Below are positions 8,072 through 18,220 of a stretch of DNA of 64,000 nt, in pieces; the stretch's first letter is position 1, and every line of letters starts with the position of its first letter. Both the position numbers and the translations under genes were made by a program. The DNA comes from Caldalkalibacillus salinus (GTDB lineage: Bacteria > Bacillota > Bacilli > Caldalkalibacillales > JCM-10596), in assembly GCF_016745835.1 (NCBI RefSeq), contig NZ_JAERVL010000030.1, forward strand, positions 1 to 64,000, in the 5' to 3' direction. Under the pieces are notes generated by a model. It ran no database searches. It saw only the letters and a program-made list of their open reading frames with translations, and had not been told where the DNA came from.

Positions 8072-9265
8072 ATGCAACTAAGCTTTCGCTTTATAGTAAT
8101 GCTACTTCTACTTCTCACTTTAAGCGGCTGTTGGGACCGTACCGAAATTGAAGATGTAGGGTTTATTATGGGTATTGGTTTAGATCCGGTACAAGACGAT
8201 GAACAGTCAAAACAACAAACGAATAATCAAAAACCTAGGACCTATAAATTCCGTTCAACTTACCAAATGGCTGTCCCAAGTAAAATTGGATCACAAGGCG
8301 CGGGGCAGAAAGGGCAACCTTTTTTTACCATTACGGAAGATGGATCAACCAACTTTAAACAGGTCCGTAATATTGCTGCCCGCACGAGTCGCAAACCAAA
8401 TTTTGAACACCTCAAGGTTTTGTTGGTCAATCAAGAATTAGCACGAGATGGCATTCTAAAACCCATGTTTGATTTTTACTTGCGTGACCATGAGATGCGT
8501 AGACATACACAAATCTATATATCCAGTGCACCAACCATTGATATCTTGAAAATAAAATTGCCGTTGGCAGAAATTTTAGCCCAGAGTCTCTATGAGATGG
8601 GCGAAAATTACTCACTCGTTCTAGAGGAGATTGAGCCAACGGACGTTGGAACAATCTCAGAACAGGTCATTGGGGAAAGGAGTTTTCTTATCTCCAGAAT
8701 TCTGTTGGAAGGAGAGGAAAGAGTAAAACTCACTGGCGCAGCCATCTTTAATGGTTATTCTGGAAAAATGGTGGGTTGGCTAGGTGGTAAGGATATCATA
8801 GGCTACAACTTTATAAGTGGACAAGGGCTAAATGGTGTACTGGAATTAGACTTTAAAGGAAATAAAGTCAACTTTGAAGTACTCAACAACAAAACAGTTA
8901 TATCTTATGAGAAGAAAAACGATAAGGATACATTTTCAGTTGAAATAAACGTGGAAGGGGCACTTGGAGAAAGCTGGGCTTATGAAGTGCCTGTTAGCGA
9001 GGAAAAGATGATTAAAGAATTAGAAAAATCCGTAGTCAAGGAGATTAAGGATCACGTTACAGCGGTTGTGGACAAAATGCAACAGGAGTTCCATTCCGAT
9101 ATCTTTGACCTTCATAACAAAGTAAGAACAAGCGACTATCGTTACTGGCAGAAAGCCAAGAAAGACTGGGACAAAGAGAACGGTGGGTTTGCTAAAAGTG
9201 AGATCAATGTAAAGGTCCATGTAACCATCAGACACTATATGTTAAATGAGCGTATGGAAGATTGA
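8072..9265 (+). CDS. Ger(x)C family germination lipoprotein
   Basis: A 397-residue secreted lipoprotein, the C subunit of a germinant receptor. A signal peptide with lipobox LSGC puts the lipidated Cys at about residue 20, followed by the family's WDRTEIEDVGFIMGIGLD. The C-terminal half carries the KEIKDHVTAVVDKMQ...W segment of the family. GGAGG ends a few bases before the ATG, which directly follows the previous stop, implying translational coupling. Confidence 0.92.
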   Translation: MQLSFRFIVMLLLLLTLSGCWDRTEIEDVGFIMGIGLDPVQDDEQSKQQTNNQKPRTYKFRSTYQMAVPSKIGSQGAGQKGQPFFTITEDGSTNFKQVRNIAARTSRKPNFEHLKVLLVNQELARDGILKPMFDFYLRDHEMRRHTQIYISSAPTIDILKIKLPLAEILAQSLYEMGENYSLVLEEIEPTDVGTISEQVIGERSFLISRILLEGEERVKLTGAAIFNGYSGKMVGWLGGKDIIGYNFISGQGLNGVLELDFKGNKVNFEVLNNKTVISYEKKNDKDTFSVEINVEGALGESWAYEVPVSEEKMIKELEKSVVKEIKDHVTAVVDKMQQEFHSDIFDLHNKVRTSDYRYWQKAKKDWDKENGGFAKSEINVKVHVTIRHYMLNERMED

Positions 9266-9286
9266 CATTTAAGAAGGAGTTCCCCA

Positions 9287-10834
9287 ATGTTTAAGAAGCT
9301 GTTTACCAAATTAAATGAAGATGGAACGAGACAGTCCGATCAATATAATATACGCCTTTCTTCCAATATAGACACCACTATTAAAACGATAGACAATCTT
9401 GTCGGCGAAAGTGATGATGTCAGATTTAAGGATTTCTATATCGCTGGAAAAATCAGAGCCACCGTGATTTATTTTAGCGGTATGGTGGATGAGAAAGGTT
9501 TGGAGTATAGTGTGCTGCGTCCTCTCATTATAAGCAAGGATCAAGTGCTCGCCGAAAAGAGGGGACTAGCATTAGCAAAGCATATAACCCAGAAGGTCAT
9601 GACGGTGTCTGAAACACATTTATACGACAACTTTGATGAAGCTTTTCTCCCTTTTATGTCTGGCGATGTGCTTATGGCTGTTGAAGGTGTTGAACATTTA
9701 CTGGTCTTAAGTTTAAGTGAGTTTAACGAACGTTCCGTAGAAGAGCCCAAAAGTGAAGTGGTCATTCGTGGTCCCCGGGATGGCTTTACTGAGAACATTA
9801 AAACAAATACAGTTCTAATCAGAAGAAGAATAAAAGACCCTAATTTTGTTGTACAAATAGGATCACTCGGTAGAAGAGCAAAAAAGACGTTTGCCATCGG
9901 TTTTATAAAAGGCGTAGCAAATCCCGACCTTGTTGAGGAAGTACGTTATCGCCTAGCTTGCATTGATTCCGACGACGTCTCTGAGACTGGGACCTTAGAA
10001 CAGTTGATACAGGATAATATCTTTACACCTTTTCCTCAACTGCTTCATTCAGAGCGACCAGACCGTGCGGCTGATGCAATTATGGAAGGGCAGGTCGTCA
10101 TTTTATTAGATGGGACACCCTTTTGTTTACACGCACCTGTGACCTTACACCAATTACTAAAATCTCCTGAGGATTATTATGAACGCTGGGGTATTTCCAG
10201 TCTCATTCGGATCCTCCGTTACATCGCCGCTTTTATATCTATGTTTGTGTCGGCCATTTATATTGCACTCACAACGTATCATCAGGGCATGATACCGACA
10301 ACACTCGCTTTATCAATTGCTGGAACGAGAGAAGGCGTCCCCTTTCCAGCCTTAATTGAAGTATTATTGATGGAAATCACTATAGAATTACTCCGGGAAG
10401 CAGGGATTAGACTCCCTCGCCTCATCGGCCAGACGATTGGCATCGTTGGTGGACTCGTGATTGGTGAAGCAGCCATACAGGCAGGTATTGTCAGTCCTAT
10501 ATTGGCTGTTGTTGTAGCCTTAACTGCCGTGTCATCCTTTGTCATTCCTAATTATAGTGTCAGTATCGCCTTTCGTATGCTACGTTTCATTATGATGTTT
10601 GCTGCAGCAGCTTTCGGGTTATACGGCATTATCATTGTGTACATTATGATTAATATCCACCTCGTGGGCTTACGCAGTTTCGGAAGTTATTATTTATCCC
10701 CTTTTGCGCCATTTTCTCCCACGGATTGGGTCGACGTTATCATTCGTGCACCATTGCCCACTTTACGTATAAGAAAAGCAGAACCGAAGACACTAGATAG
10801 TAAGAAACAGAAAACCAAAAAGCAGAAGATGTGA
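9287..10834 (+). CDS. GerA-family germination receptor A subunit
   Basis: A 515-residue A subunit. The N-terminal soluble half (about residues 30-290) has the two-subdomain fold of the family, with the conserved RRIKDPNF and PQLLHSERPDRAADAIMEG motifs, and the C-terminal half has four to five membrane spans including the PFPALIEVLLMEITIELLREAG motif. It acts in the inner spore membrane with the B and C subunits encoded just upstream. Start follows AAGAAGGAG. The operon order B-C-A differs from the A-B-C order of operon 2. Confidence 0.95.
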   Translation: MFKKLFTKLNEDGTRQSDQYNIRLSSNIDTTIKTIDNLVGESDDVRFKDFYIAGKIRATVIYFSGMVDEKGLEYSVLRPLIISKDQVLAEKRGLALAKHITQKVMTVSETHLYDNFDEAFLPFMSGDVLMAVEGVEHLLVLSLSEFNERSVEEPKSEVVIRGPRDGFTENIKTNTVLIRRRIKDPNFVVQIGSLGRRAKKTFAIGFIKGVANPDLVEEVRYRLACIDSDDVSETGTLEQLIQDNIFTPFPQLLHSERPDRAADAIMEGQVVILLDGTPFCLHAPVTLHQLLKSPEDYYERWGISSLIRILRYIAAFISMFVSAIYIALTTYHQGMIPTTLALSIAGTREGVPFPALIEVLLMEITIELLREAGIRLPRLIGQTIGIVGGLVIGEAAIQAGIVSPILAVVVALTAVSSFVIPNYSVSIAFRMLRFIMMFAAAAFGLYGIIIVYIMINIHLVGLRSFGSYYLSPFAPFSPTDWVDVIIRAPLPTLRIRKAEPKTLDSKKQKTKKQKM

Positions 10835-10838
10835 TCCC

Positions 10839-11339
10839 ATGAAAAAAGACAATCAGGCATTGGAAACCCTGTTGTGGAGTATCGCCCTGCCAGGGTTTGG
10901 ACAATTCATAAACGGTAAATATATCAAGGGTATCTTGCTTGTCATTATTGAGATTCTTATTAATGTACAGGCGCGTCTTAATGTTGCTATCGTATTCAGC
11001 TTTTATGGCCAGATGAATGAGGCCGTCCAGCAGAGCAATTATCAATGGCTCATGTTTTATCCTTGTATTTATTTGTTTGGTATATGGGATGCTTATCGCG
11101 ATGCAGGTGGATATACAAAACCGTATGATTTCTTACCTTTCCTCATGTCTGCCTATGTTGGAACCATCGGCGTCATTTATTCCCATACCTTCGAAATATT
11201 TGGGGTCATGTTAGGTCCTATCTTTTTACCGATCCTTTCCTTAATTTTAGGGGCGTTTATCGGGTACCTCATACAAAGCCGACTTATAAAGAAAAACCCC
11301 AGTGAGCCCGAAACGTCTGGGAACACTGAAGGCTCTTAA
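10839..11339 (+). CDS. Membrane protein at the end of germination operon 1
   Basis: A 166-residue protein with about four membrane segments (about residues 13-45, 65-83, 103-120 and 123-150). It starts 4 bases after the gerA-type stop, so it is almost surely in the same operon. The N-terminal LPGFGQFINGKYIKGI resembles the LPGxGQ(F/L)YNG turn of TM2-type membrane proteins. I do not recognise an assigned family role; involvement in spore germination is inferred from position only. Confidence 0.65.
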   Translation: MKKDNQALETLLWSIALPGFGQFINGKYIKGILLVIIEILINVQARLNVAIVFSFYGQMNEAVQQSNYQWLMFYPCIYLFGIWDAYRDAGGYTKPYDFLPFLMSAYVGTIGVIYSHTFEIFGVMLGPIFLPILSLILGAFIGYLIQSRLIKKNPSEPETSGNTEGS

Positions 11340-11370
11340 ATTATTTGATCAAGAACGTGATCACAATTAT

Positions 11371-12093
11371 TTAAAGTACTTTACTTAGAAAAGCCTTTGT
11401 TCTTTCGTGTTGGGGATGATTAAATAATGCTTCTGGTGTATTCTCTTCAACAATATATCCGCCATCCATGAAGATGACTCGGTCACCCACTTCACGGGCA
11501 AACCCCATCTCATGCGTAACAACCACCATGGTCATCCCTTCTCTTGCCAATTGTTTCATGACGGATAGCACCTCCCCGACCATCTCGGGGTCAAGAGCGG
11601 AGGTAGGTTCATCGAATAGCATAATACTGGGCTCCATTGCCAGTGCTCTAGCAATTGCAACCCTTTGCTTTTGACCACCGGACAGAGAATCGGGGTAGAC
11701 ATGCCTTTTGTCACCCAAACCTACCTTGTCTAGCAATTGCTCGGCTTTCTTCTCCGCTTCTTTCTTGCCCCACTTGTGTACCCGTCTGGGTGCTAATGTA
11801 ATATTGTCCATTACCGTCTTATGCGGGAAAAGATTAAATTGTTGAAACACCATACCCACATCGGTACGCACATCATTGATATTTGTTTTTGGATCGGTTA
11901 AGTCAACACCGTTAATGAGGACATTTCCCGCCGTAACAGCTTCTAATAAATTGAGGCATCTTAAAAAGGTGGACTTACCGGAGCCAGACGGTCCGATAAC
12001 GACGACAACTTCCTGTGGTTTAATCTTCGCATTGATGTCTTTTAAAACGTCTAGATCTCCAAACGACTTTTTCAAGTTTTGTACTTCTATCAT
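11371..12093 (-). CDS. artP: Polar amino acid ABC transporter ATPase
   Basis: A 240-residue ABC ATPase of the GlnQ/ArtP group. Walker A GPSGSGKS, signature LSGGQKQR, Walker B IMLFDEP and the switch His in VVTHEMG are intact. It energises the permease encoded directly upstream, overlapping it by four bases. Together with the substrate-binding protein it resembles the Geobacillus ArtJ-ArtM-ArtP transporter for arginine, lysine and histidine. Specificity is inferred from the binding protein. Confidence 0.85.
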   Translation of the reverse strand: MIEVQNLKKSFGDLDVLKDINAKIKPQEVVVVIGPSGSGKSTFLRCLNLLEAVTAGNVLINGVDLTDPKTNINDVRTDVGMVFQQFNLFPHKTVMDNITLAPRRVHKWGKKEAEKKAEQLLDKVGLGDKRHVYPDSLSGGQKQRVAIARALAMEPSIMLFDEPTSALDPEMVGEVLSVMKQLAREGMTMVVVTHEMGFAREVGDRVIFMDGGYIVEENTPEALFNHPQHERTKAFLSKVL

Positions 12094-12782
12094 CCCGTGT
12101 CCAGCCTCCTTTCTAAGTAGCTCACAAGCTTAGATAATGAGATCGTAAAAATTAAATAAAACACTGCTGCCATAAGATATGGTTCTGCCACACTAAATGT
12201 ATTGGATTGGGCCAGTCTTGAATAATAGGTGATCTCTGGTACAGCAATCACCATCGCCACAGAAGAGTCTTTTAACAAGATAATGGATTCATTCCCTAAT
12301 GGCGGGATCATTCTCTTAAAGGCTTGTGGTAAGATGATATCTTTCATCGCCTGTACCTTGGTCATACCTAGAGATCGTGCCGCTTCCATTTGGCCCTTAT
12401 CAATCGACTGTATACCTGCCCTAAATATTTCTGCAATATACGCACCCGCGTTTAATGTTAGAGTCACAGCGGCTGACGTTATGGGGTTAAAGCCCATCTT
12501 TTGCATGATACCAAAATGAATAAATAACATCTGTACGAGCATAGGGGTTCCTCTGAAAATGGTGACATACAATTCAAACGGTAAACGAATAAGACGAATA
12601 GATGATAGCTTACCAAGGCCTATAAACAATCCTAAGATTGTACCAAATACGATACCGGCCGCTGAAATCCCTAATGTCACACCTGCCGCTTTCAGAAATA
12701 TCGGAAACCACGTGATGATAATATCGATGTTGAAGCCAGTATATTCGGAAATAAATAGTTTAAAACTCGTCCAAGCGTCCAC
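12090..12782 (-). CDS. artM: Polar amino acid ABC transporter permease
   Basis: A 230-residue HisM/GlnP-type permease with about five membrane segments and the EAA loop [25 protein letters not shown] split around residues 130-155. One such permease per operon is expected to form a homodimer. Its start overlaps nothing upstream; the downstream ATPase overlaps its stop by four bases. GAGGAGGGAC precedes the ATG. It lies downstream of a hairpin that separates it from the binding protein gene. Confidence 0.87.
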   Translation of the reverse strand: MDAWTSFKLFISEYTGFNIDIIITWFPIFLKAAGVTLGISAAGIVFGTILGLFIGLGKLSSIRLIRLPFELYVTIFRGTPMLVQMLFIHFGIMQKMGFNPITSAAVTLTLNAGAYIAEIFRAGIQSIDKGQMEAARSLGMTKVQAMKDIILPQAFKRMIPPLGNESIILLKDSSVAMVIAVPEITYYSRLAQSNTFSVAEPYLMAAVFYLIFTISLSKLVSYLERRLDTG

Positions 12783-12895
12783 TGTCCCTCCTCCTCTCGA
12801 CTCAATTATAATTGCTATGCATCATCATACGACATCCCCTCCCTCGCAACTCGAGCTTCGCCCAAAGGTTGCTGCAGGGCATCAGTAGGCATAGA

Positions 12896-12925
12896 AAATG
12901 CGTAACGTGCCCGTTACGCATTTTT
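12896..12925 (-). terminator. Hairpin between artJ and artM
   Basis: A perfect 12-bp inverted repeat (AAATGCGTAACG, TGCC loop, CGTTACGCATTT) lies just after the artJ stop. On the minus strand it is followed only by TTTTC-like sequence, so it may attenuate or stabilise the mRNA and give more binding protein than permease, a common arrangement. Confidence 0.6.
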
Positions 12926-12933
12926 GGTCCAAA

Positions 12934-13824
12934 TTACTCTGCATTCAGTAAGGTATCAACATCCGGCTCATATCCGAACCATTCATTGAAGATTTCTGCG
13001 TACGTTCCATTCTCAATGATTGTTTTCAAGGCAGTATTAACTTCATCTCTTAAAGGATTATCTTTTTTAAAGATAATGCCGTAGAATTCAGGATCAAAGT
13101 TCTCAGGATCTCCAATTGCAATCAACTCAGAATCGGGATTCTTCTTTACATACTCCTCTGCAACTGTGTTGTCAATAACGGCCACATCTAGCTCTCCAGC
13201 TGTAACGGCCATGATAGCTACAGGCGTAGAATCATAATGACTAATAGCCTCATCAATCTCTGTTGTACTGTATCCTAACTCTTCTAATACGTTTTCTGTA
13301 GCAAATTGCCCCGTTGTGCCACTCTGAACCCCAATCTTTTTACCTTCAAGATCTAAGGCGGTTTCAATCTCTGTTCCTTCAGTAAATAACATCATCTGAG
13401 CAGATTCAAAATAGGGTGTAGTAAAATCATATGATTCCTGTCTAGATGGATCAATTGTAATGGCGGAAATACCCAGATCAATATCGTCATTCTCTAATGA
13501 CATAAACAATGGATCCCATCCCGTGTTCGTAATCTCATAATCGTATCCCGCCTCTTCAAGTACAGCGCCAATCAAATCAACATCAAAACCCACAATTTCA
13601 TTTGTGGCTGGATCTAAACTTTCGAATGGTGGATAGGCCGCATCGGTTCCAATCACTAATGTAGGTTTATCTTCCTCTGTATTTCCCCCTTCGTTGCCTG
13701 AAGACTCAGGGTCACCTGACGTTGTTTCTCCTCCCCCACACGCGACCACCAACGTAGTAACGAGCATTAAAACAAATAATAAGATACTTTTCTTAAATTG
13801 ACCGATTAATAAATGACCGAACAA
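12934..13824 (-). CDS. artJ: Basic amino acid ABC substrate-binding lipoprotein
   Basis: A 296-residue family-3 solute-binding lipoprotein. Start is TTG at 13824, chosen because GAGGGGGGA lies 5-7 bases upstream. A signal peptide ends in lipobox VVAC. The pattern DAAYPPFES, DLGISAITIDPSRQESYDF and AVIDNTVAEEYVKKNPD is close to Geobacillus ArtJ, which binds Arg, Lys and His, so basic amino acids are the likely cargo. An acidic Ser/Gly/Glu linker follows the lipidated Cys. First gene of the operon. Confidence 0.85.
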   Translation of the reverse strand: MFGHLLIGQFKKSILLFVLMLVTTLVVACGGGETTSGDPESSGNEGGNTEEDKPTLVIGTDAAYPPFESLDPATNEIVGFDVDLIGAVLEEAGYDYEITNTGWDPLFMSLENDDIDLGISAITIDPSRQESYDFTTPYFESAQMMLFTEGTEIETALDLEGKKIGVQSGTTGQFATENVLEELGYSTTEIDEAISHYDSTPVAIMAVTAGELDVAVIDNTVAEEYVKKNPDSELIAIGDPENFDPEFYGIIFKKDNPLRDEVNTALKTIIENGTYAEIFNEWFGYEPDVDTLLNAE

Positions 13825-14049
13825 TGAATGTCCCCCCTCAAAATATATAGTGCTCATATTTATGTTTATATGTGTTTTTTTATGCAGCACTTATGTATAC
13901 ATTATACTACTTTTTACCCAAATGTAAATGTAAAATAGTTCTATTTACTCACTGTGTTAAAGCTTTCATTTGTACTATATGACCATATGGCCACTTTATT
14001 TTCATACATCGCTTTTTATATTTTAATGGAGATGGTGACCCAAAATATA

Positions 14050-14094
14050 CAAAAAAAACAGGATACTCAGGTGTCCTCCCCGAATGTATCCTGT
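14050..14094 (-). terminator. Terminator of the IclR-family gene
   Basis: ACAGGATAC (14058-14066) pairs perfectly with GTATCCTGT (14086-14094), and on the minus strand eight T residues follow. Confidence 0.88.
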
Positions 14095-14106
14095 CTATCT
14101 TATTTC

Positions 14107-14859
14107 TTATTTCACCATATGCCCCATACGTTCTGCAAAGTTGGTGACAATGGGCGCCACTTCTTTCATTTTATCCAGTGTCAGGCGGCTTGCTGGACCA
14201 GACACCGCTAGTGCTGCAACTAGGTTACCTGATCCGTTCTTAATAGGGGCAGCGATAGCAGATGTTCCTGCTTCACGTTCCTCTACACTGGTGGCGTAAC
14301 CAAGCTGTTGTATATTCAGCAACTGTAACATATATCTTTCTTTATCTATCGAGCGGGGCCATTCTTCGTCATTGAGGATCATTTGTTGTGTGTCTGGGTC
14401 TGCGTAGGCTACTAAGATTTTACTCGATGCCCCTACGGATAAAGGGAGACGTACGCCAATGGGAGCGACGCGACGAATCGGTTGCATACTTTCAACAGCT
14501 TGTATTCTGACCCTTTCTTTACCATCGCGGACATATAAGCTGACCGTTTCCTCTAACAAATCTCGCAGTCGCTCCATTTCAGGTAGTAACAATTCACCCG
14601 GATCATCCACTCGGTGTAAATGGGCTGAGAGCTCCCATAGTCTGAAACCTAAACGGTAGCGATCGTTTTCACCGTTTCTGATGAGAAAACCTTTCCGTTC
14701 TAGTGACGCTAGTAATCGATAGACGGTACTTTTGTTTAGACTGACACGCTTAGAGATCTCCGTTAAAGTTAACTCCTGCTGATCAACGAAGCACAGCAAT
14801 ATGTCGAGGGCACGTTCAACGGATCTCACAGTCGTCTTTTCATTTTTATTCTCCGGCAT
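14107..14859 (-). CDS. IclR-family transcriptional regulator
   Basis: A 250-residue regulator. Residues about 8-70 are the winged helix-turn-helix (LTEISKRVSLNKSTVYRLLASLERKG); the rest is the IclR effector-binding GAF-like domain (GASSKILVAYAD, ATSVEEREAGTSAIAAPI). Such proteins usually control catabolism of organic acids or aromatic compounds and often their own gene. The ATG at 14859 follows AGGAGG; an upstream ATG at 14901 lacks one. Divergent from acnA, with a palindrome between them. Ligand unknown. Confidence 0.88.
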   Translation of the reverse strand: MPENKNEKTTVRSVERALDILLCFVDQQELTLTEISKRVSLNKSTVYRLLASLERKGFLIRNGENDRYRLGFRLWELSAHLHRVDDPGELLLPEMERLRDLLEETVSLYVRDGKERVRIQAVESMQPIRRVAPIGVRLPLSVGASSKILVAYADPDTQQMILNDEEWPRSIDKERYMLQLLNIQQLGYATSVEEREAGTSAIAAPIKNGSGNLVAALAVSGPASRLTLDKMKEVAPIVTNFAERMGHMVK

Positions 14860-14946
14860 CGTTATCCTCCTTTCCTGGTTATTAAGATGTATGTCATTCA
14901 AATTGATTTCGGTTGAGCTGTTTTTCTTTTACCTGATGGAACCGTG

Positions 14947-14965
14947 TGTTTCATTTAATAAAACA
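14947..14965. promoter_or_regulatory. Palindrome, candidate IclR-family operator
   Basis: TGTTTCATTTAATAAAACA is a 19-bp inverted repeat with a single mismatched pair, about 90 bases upstream of the IclR-family start and 230 bases upstream of acnA. TGTTTCAT-type half-sites resemble targets of some IclR-family members such as KdgR. Autoregulation is the simplest reading. Confidence 0.45.
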
Positions 14966-15101
14966 TGATTTATACTCATACTATTATACACAAGTGGGGT
15001 CTGTAAATATTAAGTTGACACTGTATGATTAGGACGAGGACTACGGGCCTGCTTTTTCACACATTTTTTAAAAAGTCATGTACGAAAGTCGAAAAATACG
15101 T

Positions 15102-15107
15102 TATAAT
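15102..15107 (+). promoter_or_regulatory. Probable -10 box of the acnA promoter
   Basis: TATAAT stands 85 bases upstream of the acnA start; the hexamer 17 bases upstream (TGTACG) is a poor -35, so an activator or an extended element may be needed. An imperfect hairpin (about 15127-15149) lies in the leader. Confidence 0.4.
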
Positions 15108-15191
15108 AATTACAACAGGAGAAACGTAGTTCCGTTTAGTGAAACTACTGTCTCTCAAAATTTATGCTTAGTATTTTTGGGAGGGTGACGT

Positions 15192-17906
15192 ATGGCTACA
15201 AACGACCAATACAAAGTGAAATCTTCATTTCAAGTGAACGGTAAGGATTATGCTTACTACTCCTTACCTAAGGTTGAAGAGCAAGGACTAGGCCCAATTT
15301 CTAAACTGCCGTTTTCTATTAGAGTCCTATTAGAGGCCGCCGTTCGCCAATATGACGGCACTGCTATTACAAAAGAGCACGTTCAACAGATCGCTTCTTG
15401 GGCAGATGACCAAGAGAAAAACAAAGAAATTCCTTTTAAACCTGCACGTATTGTATTACAAGACTTCACAGGGGTCCCTGCCGTAGTAGACTTAGCCGCA
15501 ATGCGTTCAACAATGGCTAAAGTTGGTGGAGATCCAGATGAAATTAATCCTTTAGTACCTGTTGATCTCGTCATTGACCACTCTGTGATGGTTGATGCTT
15601 TCGGTACAAAAGACGCATTAGCCTATAATATGAATAGAGAATTTGAGCGTAACGAAGAACGTTATCGTTTTCTACGCTGGGCGCAAACGGCGTTCAACAA
15701 CTTCCGTGCTGTTCCGCCGGCTACAGGTATTGTACACCAAGTTAACCTCGAGTACTTAGCCACGGTAGCTGCGACGAAAGAATCAAACGGCGAAGAAGTT
15801 GTTTACCCTGATTCATTAGTGGGAACGGATTCTCATACTACAATGATTAACGGACTCGGTGTTGTCGGCTGGGGGGTTGGTGGTATCGAAGCAGAAGCAG
15901 GCATGCTCGGCCAACCGCTATATTTTGTCACACCAGAAGTTGTTGGGGTTAAGCTAAAAGGGAAGTTAGCTGAAGGTGCAACGGCAACAGACCTTGCCCT
16001 AACGGTAACCGAGATACTACGTAAAAAAGGTGTCGTCGGGAAGTTTGTAGAATTTTTTGGCGATGGACTGTCTAATATCAGCTTAGCAGACCGTGCGACA
16101 GTGGCGAACATGGCACCAGAGTATGGCGCGACCATGGGCTTCTTCCCTGTTGACCACGAAACAATATCCTACCTTCGTATGACAGGCCGGGAAGAAGAAC
16201 AAATTAAATTAGTAGAAGAATACTATAAAGCACAAGGTATGTTCCGTACAGACGACACACCAGATCCTGTATTCTCAGATACAATTGAATTAGATCTGGG
16301 TTCTATCGTTCCGAACCTAGCTGGTCCGAAGCGTCCCCAAGACCGTGTCGAGTTGACTCAAATGAAAGAGTCCTTTAACGAAGTGCTCCGTACACCGATC
16401 GACCAAGGCGGGTTTGAGCTTTCAGAAGAGGACATTAATAAGAAAGCGACTGTAGAGTACGACGATGGGACAAAAGAAGAGCTAGATACGGGCGCTGTTG
16501 TCATTGCAGCTATCACGAGCTGTACCAACACCTCAAACCCAAGCGTTATGCTAGGGGCAGGGCTATTAGCGAAAAAGGCACAAGAAAAAGGCCTGACTAA
16601 GCCACGTTATGTGAAATCAAGCTTAACGCCAGGATCTAAGGTTGTTACTCAGTACTTGTACGATGCTGGTGTGATGGACGCTCTAGAGGCTCTCGGTTTC
16701 CACGTCGCTGGATATGGCTGTGCGACGTGTATCGGTAACTCAGGTCCACTGCCAGATGAGGTCTCCAAAGCCATCGCTGACCAGGATATGACCGTTGCGT
16801 CTGTGTTAAGTGGTAACCGTAACTTTGAAGGACGCGTACATGCTCAAGTTAAAGCAAACTACCTTGCTTCTCCACCACTCGTCGTCGCTTACGCATTGGC
16901 AGGAACGGTAAATATCGATTTAGCTCATGATCCATTAGGTCATGATAAAGAGGGGCAACCTATCTATCTTAAAGACCTGTGGCCGACACCAGAAGAAATT
17001 AAGGAAGCGATGAGTCTTGTTAATTCTGACTTGTTCAAGAAAGAATACGACAACATTTTCAACTCCAATCAACGTTGGAATGAAATTGATGCACCACAAG
17101 GGGAGTTATATGAGTGGGAGGATGAGTCAACGTATATTCAAGAACCACCATTCTTCACTGACTTGTCCCCAACATTAGAAGAAATCAAAGAAATCCGTGG
17201 GGCAAAAACATTGGCACTCCTAGGGGATTCCGTCACAACAGACCATATCTCCCCTGCTGGTAATATCGCACAAGATAGCCCCGCTGGCCATTATCTATCT
17301 TCTAACGGGGTCGAACGTAAGGACTTCAACTCTTACGGCTCTAGAAGAGGGAATCATGAAGTGATGATGCGTGGAACATTCGCTAACATTCGTATCCGTA
17401 ACCTCTTAGCGCCTGGTACGGAGGGTGGTTACACCACTTACCTTCCAACGAATGATGTTATGCCGATCTACGATGCTGCGATGAAATATCAGGAAGATCA
17501 AACACCACTTGTGGTGCTCGCCGGTAAAGAGTACGGTACAGGAAGCTCACGAGACTGGGCCGCAAAAGGAACAAACCTGTTAGGGGTCAAAGCGGTCATC
17601 GCTGAGAGCTTTGAGCGTATTCACCGTACAAACCTTGTTTGTATGGGTGTCCTACCTCTTCAATTCGAAGAAGGGAAAGGATGGAAAGCACTCGGCCTCA
17701 CAGGTAAAGAGTCATTTGATATCCTCGGACTAGATGAAAATATTCAGCCAGGGCAGTCATTGACGGTACGTGCGACTCGTGAAGATAATACAACAGTTGA
17801 CTTCAGTGTCAAAGTCCGTTTGGACAGTGTTGTCGATATTGATTACTATCGCAATGGCGGTATTCTTCAAAAGGTCTTACGTCAACTCGCCAACCAACGC
17901 GTTTAA
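15192..17906 (+). CDS. acnA: Aconitate hydratase
   Basis: A 904-residue aconitase of the AcnA/CitB type that isomerises citrate to isocitrate in the TCA cycle; in Bacillus the apo-form also binds RNA. The three 4Fe-4S Cys ligands are visible in SCTNTSNP and CATCIGNSG, and the substrate-binding SR motif in [13 protein letters not shown]. The swivel domain is at the C-terminus as expected for AcnA. ATG follows GGGAGGGTGA. Length is normal for the family. A terminator follows directly. Confidence 0.97.
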   Translation: MATNDQYKVKSSFQVNGKDYAYYSLPKVEEQGLGPISKLPFSIRVLLEAAVRQYDGTAITKEHVQQIASWADDQEKNKEIPFKPARIVLQDFTGVPAVVDLAAMRSTMAKVGGDPDEINPLVPVDLVIDHSVMVDAFGTKDALAYNMNREFERNEERYRFLRWAQTAFNNFRAVPPATGIVHQVNLEYLATVAATKESNGEEVVYPDSLVGTDSHTTMINGLGVVGWGVGGIEAEAGMLGQPLYFVTPEVVGVKLKGKLAEGATATDLALTVTEILRKKGVVGKFVEFFGDGLSNISLADRATVANMAPEYGATMGFFPVDHETISYLRMTGREEEQIKLVEEYYKAQGMFRTDDTPDPVFSDTIELDLGSIVPNLAGPKRPQDRVELTQMKESFNEVLRTPIDQGGFELSEEDINKKATVEYDDGTKEELDTGAVVIAAITSCTNTSNPSVMLGAGLLAKKAQEKGLTKPRYVKSSLTPGSKVVTQYLYDAGVMDALEALGFHVAGYGCATCIGNSGPLPDEVSKAIADQDMTVASVLSGNRNFEGRVHAQVKANYLASPPLVVAYALAGTVNIDLAHDPLGHDKEGQPIYLKDLWPTPEEIKEAMSLVNSDLFKKEYDNIFNSNQRWNEIDAPQGELYEWEDESTYIQEPPFFTDLSPTLEEIKEIRGAKTLALLGDSVTTDHISPAGNIAQDSPAGHYLSSNGVERKDFNSYGSRRGNHEVMMRGTFANIRIRNLLAPGTEGGYTTYLPTNDVMPIYDAAMKYQEDQTPLVVLAGKEYGTGSSRDWAAKGTNLLGVKAVIAESFERIHRTNLVCMGVLPLQFEEGKGWKALGLTGKESFDILGLDENIQPGQSLTVRATREDNTTVDFSVKVRLDSVVDIDYYRNGGILQKVLRQLANQRV

Positions 17907-17937
17907 AGCATGTAAAGTTAATGCTAATCTTCACTTT

Positions 17938-17970
17938 AAAGCTATACCCTCCCCGGGGGTATAGCTTTTT
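17938..17970 (+). terminator. Terminator of acnA
   Basis: AAAGCTATACCC pairs with the GGGTATAGCTTT arm across a short C-rich loop and is followed by a T-run. The remaining 250 bases up to fhs show no gene and no recognisable riboswitch. Confidence 0.9.
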
Positions 17971-18220
17971 CTCTACAGACAAATTCCAACCCAGGTCCTC
18001 CTACTTTTCCCTCGATGCTGAGGTACAGCTTAGAAACAGGTCATATCACCATTTCCAATGATTTATTTTTTATTTTTAAGAAGAAAGGATGAAAAATCAT
18101 ATACATGCAGTGTACAATAGAAATAAATATCAAATCCTATCTATGTGTAGATTCACCTTAGTTATCACGCCTCAAACTACAAAGCTTTCAAGCCTATGTA
18201 CATATAAGGAGGACATTATG

